Assembly (NCBI GenBank): GCA_965248975.1
Contig: CBDFKU010000004.1
Span: 1 to 22,201 of the forward strand
Reading direction: 5' to 3'
From: CBDFKU01 sp965248975
Lineage (GTDB): Bacteria; Chloroflexota; Dehalococcoidia; Lucifugimonadales; JAGWBF01
Length of the DNA: 22,201 bases
Position 1 is the first letter of the stretch; each line of letters opens with the position of its first letter. The notes below the pieces were generated by a model that worked only from the letters and a program-made list of their open reading frames with translations, was not told where the DNA came from and ran no database searches. Shown here one piece after another: positions 13,585 through 21,375 of this stretch. Made by a program: the position numbers and the translations under genes.

Positions 13585-15351
13585 CTACGAGCACTCCGGA
13601 TCGCACCAGAAGTGCTCGGCCTTGAGGGCGTCGGACAGGGTGCCTACCCTGTGGTGATTCTGGATCACAAGGTCGGAGTAGTGGCCCCGCACGGTGTGGT
13701 ACAGAATGACGACCGGGGTATCTTCCGTCAGGAATATCTGGGTCGCCTCGTCGATGAGAGCCTTGCGTTTCACCCGGTCCAGTTCCCTCGCCTGTAGCTT
13801 GGCGATCTCCTCGATCCGGGGGTGGCTCCAGTTGACGTAGTTGGATGAGCCTTCCGCAGTGTAGAAACCGCTGAAGAAGTCTTGGGGGTCGTGGGCCAGT
13901 ATTCCATAGCCCCAGTTGCTCAGGACGAACTGCCCGCTGCCTCGCGCCTCCAGATAGGTCTGGATCTCCGCGCCATTGAGGGTCACGTTCCAGCCAAGGA
14001 AAGTCTGGAGCTGGTCCTGCGATATCGCAGCTATTTCGGGGTGCTCGAAGATGAAGGGGTAGAGTATCTCCAGCTCGAAACCCTCTTCAACCCCCGCCTC
14101 TGCCAGCAGGGACTTGGCCAAAGCTATATCGTCGGGGTGTTTCTTGCCATCCGGGGTCTCCCTGTAGCCGATGATCTGGGACAGCTCGTCCTCGGGTATG
14201 CCGTACCAGGCGTTGGGTGGGAAGGGGCCGCCCAGCAGGTCCACGCCGTTGCTGTGGGTCTGTATGTGGGGCTGGCGGTGTACTACGATATTCAGGGCAT
14301 GCCTGACCCTCGGATCGTTAAAGGGCGCTCGTTGGCTGTTGATGTAGTGCCCCAGGGGCGCGATGGGGCCCACGAAGATGTACCTTGCCTGGCCTTCCAG
14401 GTCATCCGCCAGGGCCAAAGCCTCCCTGTTCCCCAGGCCGCTGTTGGGATGGAGGGTCAGCAGCACCTGGCGGGTCTTGAAGGCCCCGGCCAGCCGGTCG
14501 GTGTCGGTGATGATGAACAAGGTGATGCCGTCGAAGTAGGGCAGCCCGGGCTTGAAGTAGTCTTCGTTCCTGACGTACTCGATCTTGACGCCGGACTCAC
14601 CGGATACTACCTTGAAGGGCCCCGAGCCCATGATGTGCTCGAAGGCCTGCATGTTTTCGTCGGGCACGGACTGCACATGGTCTTTGGACAGGATCTTCAT
14701 GTACTCGCTGGCCAGGATCGGGAAGAAGGCGGGCGCCGGGAACTTGGTCGTCACTTCTACGGTTTTGGCGTCGATCGCCCTGGAACTCTCGTAGAAGGCA
14801 CCGATGGAGCGGGTCTTTGTGTGGAGCTTGTCCGGGTCAACCATTCGGTCCAGGCTGAAGACCACGTCTGTCGCCGTCACGGGCGTCCCGTTGTTCCACA
14901 TGGCGTCGGGATGCAGGTTGAAGGTGTAGTTCAGCCCGTCTTCGGACAGCACCCAGTCGGTGCAGAGGTCGCACCGGATGTCGCTGATGTCGTCGGTCTC
15001 GGGGTTGTACTCTATCAGGCCGTTGTAGTTGGGCGCCGGGTGGGCCAGACAGGTGTTGTCGAAGGCCACACACTCGTGGATGCCCCAGTGGAAGATGTCC
15101 GCGTTGGTGGATGCGGTAGGATGTCCGCCCCGCTTGCCCATGGGCATCATCGCATCCGGTGTCTCGGTCGGCTGCGGCATAGCCGTGGGCGTAGCAGTCG
15201 CCGGGACGGGCGTATTCGTTGGGGCAGGTGTTGACGTTGCCGGTACCAGGGTCGAGGTGGGCAGCGGAGTCGGAGTAGCATCGTCTCCGCAGGCTGCCAA
15301 AATGACGCCCAGCATCGCCAAGCCTAGCACTAGTACCAGTGGTTTAAGCAT
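13585..15351 (-). CDS. ABC transporter substrate-binding lipoprotein, family 5 (paralogue 3)
   Basis: A 588-residue solute receptor and the shortest of the four, because its Thr/Pro linker covers only about residues 22-72. Lipobox LAAC puts the lipidated Cys at 21. The family signature MWNNGTPVTATDVVFSLDR, HECVAFDNTC, RCDLC and the C-terminal FWCDPECS are all present. AAGGGGG precedes the ATG. It most resembles paralogues 2 and 4 (LLTLHPNSGLGN and PIAPLG blocks) and differs around IVVHRQPHIQTHSNGVDLLGG, where the others have AMHR or TMHR. Monocistronic, with its own promoter and strong hairpin. A 450-codon open frame antisense to it (13882-15234) is a shadow. Ligand unknown. Confidence 0.95.
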   Translation of the reverse strand: MLKPLVLVLGLAMLGVILAACGDDATPTPLPTSTLVPATSTPAPTNTPVPATATPTAMPQPTETPDAMMPMGKRGGHPTASTNADIFHWGIHECVAFDNTCLAHPAPNYNGLIEYNPETDDISDIRCDLCTDWVLSEDGLNYTFNLHPDAMWNNGTPVTATDVVFSLDRMVDPDKLHTKTRSIGAFYESSRAIDAKTVEVTTKFPAPAFFPILASEYMKILSKDHVQSVPDENMQAFEHIMGSGPFKVVSGESGVKIEYVRNEDYFKPGLPYFDGITLFIITDTDRLAGAFKTRQVLLTLHPNSGLGNREALALADDLEGQARYIFVGPIAPLGHYINSQRAPFNDPRVRHALNIVVHRQPHIQTHSNGVDLLGGPFPPNAWYGIPEDELSQIIGYRETPDGKKHPDDIALAKSLLAEAGVEEGFELEILYPFIFEHPEIAAISQDQLQTFLGWNVTLNGAEIQTYLEARGSGQFVLSNWGYGILAHDPQDFFSGFYTAEGSSNYVNWSHPRIEEIAKLQARELDRVKRKALIDEATQIFLTEDTPVVILYHTVRGHYSDLVIQNHHRVGTLSDALKAEHFWCDPECS

Positions 15352-15413
15352 CTAGTCCCCCTTGCCTAACTATAAATGTTCGACAGCGCAGGCTGCCGGT
15401 GAAGAGTCGTGAT

Positions 15414-15443
15414 ATTTAACAATATTTTCTCTGGCCCTGTCAA
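15414..15443 (-). promoter_or_regulatory. Promoter of lipoprotein gene 3
   Basis: On the minus strand, TTGACA (15443-15438), an 18-base spacer and TTAAAT (15419-15414) lie about 63 bases before the ATG. Confidence 0.65.
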
Positions 15444-15485
15444 GGCAGGCTCCGGATGTTACATCGGAAGAAAATGGAGTCGAAC

Positions 15486-15532
15486 GATAGAAGGAGCCCG
15501 AGACTGGACCGGCCTCGGGCTCCTTCTATCGT
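15486..15532 (-). terminator. Hairpin terminator of lipoprotein gene 4
   Basis: CGATAGAAGGAGCCCGAG (15486-15503) pairs perfectly with 15515-15532 over 18 bp with an 11-base loop, 35 bases after the stop codon of the gene ending at 15568. The downstream strand is moderately T-rich (ATTTTCTT). Confidence 0.72.
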
Positions 15533-15567
15533 ACCTACGTACCTAGGTACCTACATGATCAACGGAC

Positions 15568-17667
15568 CTAACACTCCGGGTCACACCAGAAGTGTTCAGC
15601 CTTCAGGGCGTCGGACAGAGTGCCCACCCGATGGTGGTTCTTGATCTGCAAGGCGGAGTAATGGCCCCGCACCGTGTGATAGGCGAAGATGACCGGGCTG
15701 TCCTCCTCCATGAAGATCCTGGTGGCCTCGTCGATCAGGGCCTTCCGTTTGGTCCTGTCCAACTCCCTTGCCTGCTTCAGATAGATGTCCTCGATCCTGG
15801 GATCGCTCCAGTTCGAGTAGTTGGAGGGACCTTCCTTTATGAACACCCCCCCAATAAGGTCGTGGGGATCGTGGGCCAGGATTCCGTAGCCGAAGTTGAT
15901 CAACTCGAACTGGAGGGCATCCCGCTGCGCGGCCCAGGTCAGGAGCTCCAAGCCGGATATATTCACGTCCCAGCCCAGGAAGGTGTTTAGCTGGTCCTGG
16001 AATATGGCGGCGATGCCCGGGTGCTCGACGAAGATGGGATAAGAGATGCTTGTCTGAAAGCCCTCTTCGATCCCGGCCTCCGCCAGCAGCGCCTTGGCCA
16101 TGACTATATCGTCGGGGTGCTTCTCGCCGTCGGCCGTCACCCGGAAGCCGGGCATCTGCTCTAGTTCGTCTTCGGGGATGCCGTACCAGGCGTTGGGTGG
16201 GAAGGGACCGCCCAGCAGGTCCACGCCGTTGCTGAAGGTCTCTATGAAGGGCGACCGGTGCATGGTCAGCCAGAGAGCATGGCGCACCCTCGGGTCGTCA
16301 AATGGCTTCCTGTTCACGTTGGTGAATATACCCAGGGGCGCGATGGGCCCGACGAAGATGAACCTGGCCTGACCCACCATGTCCTTGGCCAACTCCAGCG
16401 CCGTCTTGTTGGTCAGGCCGCTGTTGGAGTGGACGGTGAATAGCACCTGCTGGGTCTGGAAGGCCGCGGCCAGGCGATCGAAGTCGGTGATGATGAACAA
16501 CTCGAACCCGTCCCAATATGGGAGTCCCTCCTTGAAGTAGTCTTGGTTCCTCTGGTACTCGAGCCGTATGCTCCTCTCCGCGCTCACCAGCTTGTAGGGC
16601 CCGGAACCCATGATGTTCTCGAAGGGCTTCATGTCCTCGTCGGGAACGGACTGAACGTGGTCTTTGGATAGGATCTTCATGTACTCGCTGGCCAGGAAGG
16701 GGAAAAAGGCAGGCGCCGGGAACTGGGTCCTGACCTCCACCGTGTGGGTATCTATCGCCGTCGAGCTGTCGTAGAAGGGGGCGATAGCCCTGGTCTTGAT
16801 GTGGAGCTTGTCGGGGTCCACCATCCGGTCCAGGCTGAAGACCACATCCTCAGCAGTCACGTCTGTCCCGTTGTTCCACCGTGCATTGGTTGGCAGCCTG
16901 AAGGTGTAAACGGTGCCGCTGTCATCCAACTCCCAGTCGACGCACAGGTCGCACCGGATGTCGCTGATGTCGTCGGTCTCGGGGTTGTACTCTATTAGGC
17001 CGTTATAGTTGGGCGCGGGATGGGCCAGACAGGTGTTGTCCTGCCCGGTGCACTCGTGGATGCCGAAGTGATTAATGTCCACGTTCGTCGAGCCGGGCGG
17101 GAAGCCACCGCGCTTGCCCGGCCTGATGACAACCGGTGCCTGGGTTGGGGCCGCTGTCGCGGTGGGCACCGGCGTCACCGTGGGGACCGGCGTCACCGTG
17201 GGCAGTGCAGCCAGTGCGTCGGCTACCACTTTTTTGATATCCTCGACGTTCGGGGCCTCCGGCTGGGACGCCACGGCCTGGGTCACCGCTTCGGTTACCA
17301 GGCTCTCGACGTCCTCCCTGGTGGCCGCTCCGGCGCTGGCAGACTCCACGGCGGACGTTACTAGCCTCTCGATCTCCTCTGCGCTGGCTCCTTCAGGGGC
17401 TGCGGCTTCCACCGCCGCCTGAACCATTCTCTGGAGGTCTGCCTGGTTGATTGGCTCGGGCCCGGTGGGGATGTCTAATGCACCGACCGCTTCTTGGACT
17501 GATTGCCTGATTGACTCCTGCAACGCCGATGTTACTGAACTTAAGTCAATAGTAGGTTGTGGGGTAGCGGTCGGCTGCGGAGTCGGAGTCGCATCGTCGC
17601 TTCCACAGGCCGCCAGAACCATGCCTGCTATGGCCAGACCGATCAGGAATACCACCGGTTTCCGCAT
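15568..17667 (-). CDS. ABC transporter substrate-binding lipoprotein, family 5, with helical stalk (paralogue 4)
   Basis: A 699-residue solute receptor and the longest of the four. Lipobox LAAC puts the lipidated Cys at 21. Residues about 39-154 form an Ala/Val/Glu-rich segment absent from the neighbours. It has repeated units of the pattern DLQRMVQAAVEA, EIERLVTSAVES, DVESLVTEAVTQ and DIKKVVADALAA, predicted as amphipathic helices or a coiled-coil stalk. A short Thr/Pro/Val linker then leads to the binding domain. That domain has HECTGQDNTC, RCDLC, the signature RWNNGTDVTAEDVVFSLDR and a C-terminal FWCDPEC. AAGGGGG precedes the ATG. It is the first gene of the tandem set in transcription order, with its own promoter and hairpin. 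The stalk could set distance from the membrane or mediate oligomerisation. Ligand unknown. Confidence 0.95.
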   Translation of the reverse strand: MRKPVVFLIGLAIAGMVLAACGSDDATPTPQPTATPQPTIDLSSVTSALQESIRQSVQEAVGALDIPTGPEPINQADLQRMVQAAVEAAAPEGASAEEIERLVTSAVESASAGAATREDVESLVTEAVTQAVASQPEAPNVEDIKKVVADALAALPTVTPVPTVTPVPTATAAPTQAPVVIRPGKRGGFPPGSTNVDINHFGIHECTGQDNTCLAHPAPNYNGLIEYNPETDDISDIRCDLCVDWELDDSGTVYTFRLPTNARWNNGTDVTAEDVVFSLDRMVDPDKLHIKTRAIAPFYDSSTAIDTHTVEVRTQFPAPAFFPFLASEYMKILSKDHVQSVPDEDMKPFENIMGSGPYKLVSAERSIRLEYQRNQDYFKEGLPYWDGFELFIITDFDRLAAAFQTQQVLFTVHSNSGLTNKTALELAKDMVGQARFIFVGPIAPLGIFTNVNRKPFDDPRVRHALWLTMHRSPFIETFSNGVDLLGGPFPPNAWYGIPEDELEQMPGFRVTADGEKHPDDIVMAKALLAEAGIEEGFQTSISYPIFVEHPGIAAIFQDQLNTFLGWDVNISGLELLTWAAQRDALQFELINFGYGILAHDPHDLIGGVFIKEGPSNYSNWSDPRIEDIYLKQARELDRTKRKALIDEATRIFMEEDSPVIFAYHTVRGHYSALQIKNHHRVGTLSDALKAEHFWCDPEC

Positions 17668-17732
17668 CCTAGCCCCCTTACGTCGTTAAAGATGGCTCAG
17701 TGCCTTGCCCTGCTGGGTTGCAGCGCCGAGCC

Positions 17733-17762
17733 ATTAAACAACACATTGTCCGAGCCTGTCAA
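17733..17762 (-). promoter_or_regulatory. Promoter of lipoprotein gene 4
   Basis: On the minus strand, TTGACA (17762-17757), an 18-base spacer and TTTAAT (17738-17733, 5/6 to TATAAT) lie about 66 bases before the ATG. An inverted repeat TGGCTC/GAGCCA (17693-17698 and 17728-17733) runs from the leader to the edge of the -10 box. It could be an operator. Confidence 0.66.
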
Positions 17763-17969
17763 GGCGGTGATCCTAATCGTTAAATATTGACTCACTTGGA
17801 GACATATTTCGGTTCGAAGCCTGCCCTACTCCGAAGTTCACACAGCCGCAGTCTCTTCAAGTGATGCCTGGTGCCCTACCTAGGCACGGTAGCCGCCGGT
17901 GGTTTGACGGCTTACCGGGGAGACCTTATTTTCGCCCATTCGAAGGACGGCCATTCCGGCGCGGCAGAG

Positions 17970-18974
17970 CTAGCGGACGGCGTTTGCCATGGCCCGCAGA
18001 TCCTCCAGCATCGACTCTTCTGTCGAGGCGCCGGGGATATGGGGCGAAGGGTATGGACAGAGGAGATCCACTCCTGCCTCAGTCCGCCGGGACACCTGGT
18101 CTCCCCACGTCTCCGGATCGCCCACGATGGCTAGGCTCTCCAACATGCGGTCGCTGACCACGGCTGCCCCCCTATCCCGGTTCAGGTCCGGGCCCATGGC
18201 GGCGTGCACCCGCTCTACTTCTTCAGCGTATCCGCAGCCGCTGAGCATCTGGCGGTAGAAGGGCAGCCTCAAGAAGCCGGCGACACGCTCCCGGCAGAGC
18301 TGCTCTCCCGATGAGCCCAGGCCAAAGTTTACCAGTGACTGGACGTTTACCTCTGACGGGTCGCGTCCGGCCTTGCGCGCGGCATCCCTGAGGCCTGCAA
18401 TGGACTCCTTTAGATACTCGGGAGGCCCCATGTTGTAGAGCGCCCCGTCGGCGATCTCGCCGGCCAGCGCACCCATCCTGGGACCCAGGACGGCCAGGTA
18501 GATCGGCGGGCGCTGCCTTGGCATGGGGTTGATGGGGAATTGTAAATTAGGCACGGTCACCACGCGGCCTTCGTAGGTCAACTGGCCGTTGTTGCGCTGG
18601 GTCTCGTTGACGACGTTCACGCAGTCCCGGATCAGGGCGAAGGGACGCTCCAGCGTCACCCCATGGTCCTTGAGGAGGTCCGGTGCATGGCCGGCGCCCA
18701 GGCCCAGGATAAACCTGCCCTCCATTATCTGATCCATGCTCAGTACCAGCTGCATCAGCAGGGTGGGGGTGCGGTTGTAGACGGGCAGGATGCCGGTGCC
18801 GAACTTCAGCGTGGAGGTCTCGGCGGCCAGGGCGGCGATCAGGGTAGGAGCCTCCGCCCCGATCCCCTCGGTGATCCAGCAGGTTTCGTAGCCTTCGGCC
18901 TCCGCCACCTTGACGACGTTCCGCATCATGCTGAGAGGCTGCTGGTTGTTAAGGCCAAAACCGATGCGAGGCAT
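17970..18974 (-). CDS. LLM class flavin-dependent oxidoreductase (paralogue A)
   Basis: The 334-residue luciferase-like TIM-barrel oxidoreductase begins MPRIGFGLNNQQPL. The start is fixed by AAAGGGGG 6 bases before the ATG; a longer open frame reaching 19652 is antisense to the amidohydrolase and is not real. Typical blocks are GYETCWITEGIG, FGTGILPVYNRTP, GRFILGLGAGHAPDLL and PPIYLAVLGPRMGALAGEIADG. These are closest to F420- or FMN-dependent N5,N10-methylene-tetrahydromethanopterin-reductase-like proteins. Cofactor and substrate are not decidable from sequence. It is strongly similar along its length to the gene at 20278, with an amidohydrolase between them. The gap to that upstream gene is 59 bases, so cotranscription is likely. 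Confidence 0.92.
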   Translation of the reverse strand: MPRIGFGLNNQQPLSMMRNVVKVAEAEGYETCWITEGIGAEAPTLIAALAAETSTLKFGTGILPVYNRTPTLLMQLVLSMDQIMEGRFILGLGAGHAPDLLKDHGVTLERPFALIRDCVNVVNETQRNNGQLTYEGRVVTVPNLQFPINPMPRQRPPIYLAVLGPRMGALAGEIADGALYNMGPPEYLKESIAGLRDAARKAGRDPSEVNVQSLVNFGLGSSGEQLCRERVAGFLRLPFYRQMLSGCGYAEEVERVHAAMGPDLNRDRGAAVVSDRMLESLAIVGDPETWGDQVSRRTEAGVDLLCPYPSPHIPGASTEESMLEDLRAMANAVR

Positions 18975-19033
18975 ATGAGGCCCCCTTTCACTTTTTTTAT
19001 TGGGCGGATTCTCAGGGCGTAGGTAAAGAACGG

Positions 19034-20164
19034 CTAGCTTGCGACAGTTTCCAGGGGGAGGTCGTAGAGTTTGATGACGTTGTCCCGGGTTATCTTGCGA
19101 ACGGTGTCGGCGGGAAGCCCGGAGAAGTTCCGTTCGACGTACTCCCGGGAGTTGGGCCAGGAGCTCTCGTAGTGGGGATAGTCGCTGGACCAGACGACCC
19201 GATCGACGCCCATGCGGTCGACAAGGTGCCCGCCCACTGGGTCGTCGATCAGCGACGCCCAGACGTTCCGCTGGAAGTACTCGCTGGGGCGGAGTTTCGG
19301 GACGGGAGTGGCCCTCCCAAGATTTACTTGATCGTCGCAGGAGTACAGGAACTGGGGTATCCAGGCGACGTTGAACTCCGCCATCACTACCCGCATGTCC
19401 GGGAACCGGTCGAAAATGCCAGTGAAGATCATGTCGGTGAGGATCCACTTGGCGGGGTAGTCGGCCGCTGTAAACCTCATGTGCTGGTTCTGGGTCGGTG
19501 CGGGGAACATACCGGTGAAGTTGTGGATGGCCACCAGCATGTTCATGTCGACGCACGCGGCCCAGAAGGCATCGTACTTTGAGTCGCCGTAGCCCACGTC
19601 CTCGCCTGTGTCGTTGCCGATTAGGGCGGCCTTCAGACCCATCTTGGCGCACCGGGTCATCTCCTTGATCCCCTGGTCCACGTCCTTCAGCGAGATGACT
19701 CCCACAGCCGCCAGATGCTTTGGGTCATAGGACACGTACTCCGCGATCCAATCGTTGTAGGCCCGGAGGAGAACATACTGCGTTGGTACGTCGGTCACCC
19801 GGTACATAAACAAGCCGTAGGTGGGGTAGATTACCTCGGCCTCCAGCCCATCCTGGGCCATGTCCTTGAGCCGGGCCGCCGGGTCCGACGAGCCGGGCAG
19901 ATTATCGTCCACGATGGCGTTTCCCTTGTACTTGAGATACTCCTCGGTCTGGCCAAACCCGAACACGGCCTGGGGTTTCTGGGCTGCGGGAAAGGTAGGG
20001 ACCCCCTCGGTGACCCAGAAGTCGCCCTTACGGTCGGGCTCCGGGTCCCTGACCACCCTTGGAGCCTTGTCCAGAAACAGCTTGTCCACCCGGTCCACCC
20101 ATAGGTTGCGCGGCTCCAGGATATGGGAGTCGGCCGATACGTACAGATACTCAGACCCGGCCAT
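19034..20164 (-). CDS. Amidohydrolase family protein (amidohydro_2, ACMSD-like), paralogue 3
   Basis: The 376-residue product carries the amidohydrolase-2 metal set: D12-S-H14 in SADSHILEPRNLW, a histidine in LVAIHNFTG, and the late aspartate in VVWSSDYPHYESSWPNS. It is related to the pair at 3368 and 5100 by the same block order, but more distantly. The start ATG has AGAGGTG about 7 bases upstream, and a sigma-70 promoter lies directly before it. It is bracketed by two paralogous LLM oxidoreductases and probably leads an operon with the one at 17970. A hydrolase or decarboxylase step coupled to a flavin oxidation is a reasonable guess, but the substrate is unknown. Confidence 0.92.
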   Translation of the reverse strand: MAGSEYLYVSADSHILEPRNLWVDRVDKLFLDKAPRVVRDPEPDRKGDFWVTEGVPTFPAAQKPQAVFGFGQTEEYLKYKGNAIVDDNLPGSSDPAARLKDMAQDGLEAEVIYPTYGLFMYRVTDVPTQYVLLRAYNDWIAEYVSYDPKHLAAVGVISLKDVDQGIKEMTRCAKMGLKAALIGNDTGEDVGYGDSKYDAFWAACVDMNMLVAIHNFTGMFPAPTQNQHMRFTAADYPAKWILTDMIFTGIFDRFPDMRVVMAEFNVAWIPQFLYSCDDQVNLGRATPVPKLRPSEYFQRNVWASLIDDPVGGHLVDRMGVDRVVWSSDYPHYESSWPNSREYVERNFSGLPADTVRKITRDNVIKLYDLPLETVAS

Positions 20165-20202
20165 CTAGCACACCTCTTGCGGAGGGTATCGAGAGTAAGG
20201 AA

Positions 20203-20231
20203 ATGGTAAGCCACGGCTACAACCGTGTCAA
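20203..20231 (-). promoter_or_regulatory. Promoter of the amidohydrolase-LLM pair
   Basis: On the minus strand, TTGACA (20231-20226), a 17-base spacer and TACCAT (20208-20203) lie about 39 bases before the ATG at 20164. A near-palindrome GCGCCC-TT-GGGCGC (20233-20246) adjoins the -35 box. It may be an operator or a short terminator of the upstream LLM gene. Confidence 0.55.
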
Positions 20232-20277
20232 GGCGCCCTTGGGCGCAGGAGTCCGGCCATGCTGTCGGCGCCTGCTC

Positions 20278-21276
20278 TTACTTCCGAGCGGCCGCCATGC
20301 CCCGGAGACCGTCCAGCACCGACTCCCTCGACCCCGGCCCGTGGGGACCGAAGTAGGGGCAGACCAGGTCCACCCCGATCTTGTTCAGCTTTTCCACCTT
20401 GTCCCACCACTTTGCCGGATCTCCATTGAGGGTCAGCTCGTCCAGCATCTTGTCGGAGACGGCAGCAGCTGCCTTATCCAGCTTGTCCATCTCGCGGTCT
20501 CCCCAGGCGGCCACTATCTTGTCCACATCAGGAGCGAAGCCGGTCCGGCTCAGCAGGCTCTGGTAGAAGGGCAGCCTGAGGTACATGCTCACGTGGTTCC
20601 GGGCCCACCGCTCGCCCTGGGGACCGGTGGCCGCCAGCAGCAGGCAGGCCACCTCCACCTCCGAGGGTTGTCGGCCGGCCCCCTGGGCAGCGTTCTTCAA
20701 CCCGGATATAGCCTCTTCCAGGTATCCGGCGGCCCCCATGTTGAACAGGACGCCGTCGGCGATCTCTCCCGCCAGGGCGCCCATCTTGGGCCCCAACGCC
20801 GCCAGGTAGATGGGCGGGCACTTTCCAGGCAACGCCATGTCCAGGGAAAAGTTGGGCACGACCACATCCCGGCCCTCGTATGAGACGTGGCCGTGGACCA
20901 TACCTTCTCTGATGATGTGCACGTAGTCCCGCAGCCTCTGGAAGGGCCTTTCCAGCTTGATGCCGTGGTCGTCCCACACGTCGGGAGCGTGCCCAGCGCC
21001 CAGCCCAAGAATGAAACGTCCGTCGGATATGGCGTCCAGACTCAGAAGCATCTGGATCATCAGGCCCGGAGTGCGGTTGTAGGCGATGAGGATGCCGGTG
21101 CCGAAACGTATCCTGGAGGTGCGCTCGGACATGGAGGCTATAATGGAAGGAGCCTCCATCCCCATTCCCTCGGTTATCCAACATACCTCGTACCCACCCT
21201 CCTCGGCAGCCTGGACGGCTTCCCGCATCAGGTCCAGGGGTAGCTGGTTGTTCAGGCCCATCCCGACTCTCACCAT
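20278..21276 (-). CDS. LLM class flavin-dependent oxidoreductase (paralogue B)
   Basis: The 332-residue luciferase-like oxidoreductase begins MVRVGMGLNNQLPL. This start is preferred over the frame opening at 21315 because GAGGAG (21287-21282) lies 5 bases upstream and the product then aligns with paralogue A from residue 1. Blocks GYEVCWITEGMG, FGTGILIAYNRTP, GRFILGLGAGHAPDVW, PPIYLAALGPKMGALAGEIADG and the C-terminal GVDLVCPYFGPHGPG mirror the gene at 17970. The two LLM genes and the amidohydrolase between them suggest duplication of an LLM-amidohydrolase module. The upstream gap of 99 bases to the deacylase-like gene holds a tandem 35-base repeat. Substrate unknown. Confidence 0.92.
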   Translation of the reverse strand: MVRVGMGLNNQLPLDLMREAVQAAEEGGYEVCWITEGMGMEAPSIIASMSERTSRIRFGTGILIAYNRTPGLMIQMLLSLDAISDGRFILGLGAGHAPDVWDDHGIKLERPFQRLRDYVHIIREGMVHGHVSYEGRDVVVPNFSLDMALPGKCPPIYLAALGPKMGALAGEIADGVLFNMGAAGYLEEAISGLKNAAQGAGRQPSEVEVACLLLAATGPQGERWARNHVSMYLRLPFYQSLLSRTGFAPDVDKIVAAWGDREMDKLDKAAAAVSDKMLDELTLNGDPAKWWDKVEKLNKIGVDLVCPYFGPHGPGSRESVLDGLRGMAAARK

Positions 21277-21281
21277 GTCAT

Positions 21282-21287
21282 CTCCTC
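21282..21287 (-). promoter_or_regulatory. Ribosome binding site deciding the start at 21276
   Basis: GAGGAG on the minus strand, 5 bases before the ATG, selects the 332-residue form of the LLM protein. Confidence 0.7.
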
Positions 21288-21293
21288 TTACCT

Positions 21294-21366
21294 CGTTTTC
21301 AGTCCCTCTCTCCATATGACGGAGGGCCAGGCGTTTTCAGTCCCCCTCCATATGACAGAGGGCAGG
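21294..21366. repeat. Tandem direct repeat (two units of about 35-38 bases)
   Basis: Two adjacent units begin CGTTTTCAGTCCC and continue CCATATGAC(G/A)GAGGGC(C)AGG; the first carries a 3-base insertion (TCTCT for CT). Each unit also has CCCTC and GAGGG arms around CCATATGAC and could fold into a small hairpin. It sits between the deacylase-like gene and the LLM gene on the minus strand. Confidence 0.65.
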
Positions 21367-21375
21367 AGTTGGAGT

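Noticed and set aside
13882..15234. 450-codon open frame antisense to lipoprotein gene 3
   Set aside because: The opposite strand encodes a clear conserved lipoprotein. GC-rich codon use produces long antisense frames, and this product has no recognisable domain or Shine-Dalgarno-supported start. Similar antisense frames over the other genes (for example 10744-11373 and 12651-13556) were rejected for the same reason.
17780..17969. Possible small gene or RNA in the gap between the LLM gene and lipoprotein promoter 4
   Set aside because: Short frames here lack start signals. Only a weak inverted repeat (GTGCC/GGCAC around 17872-17888) is visible, which is not enough to call a terminator or RNA.
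18975..19652. 226-codon N-terminal extension of the LLM gene at 17970
   Set aside because: It runs through the 3' part of the amidohydrolase gene in another frame. The ATG at 18974 has a good ribosome binding site and aligns with the start of the paralogue.
21294..21366. Start of a CRISPR array
   Set aside because: The two units are directly adjacent without spacers and no cas gene is present.
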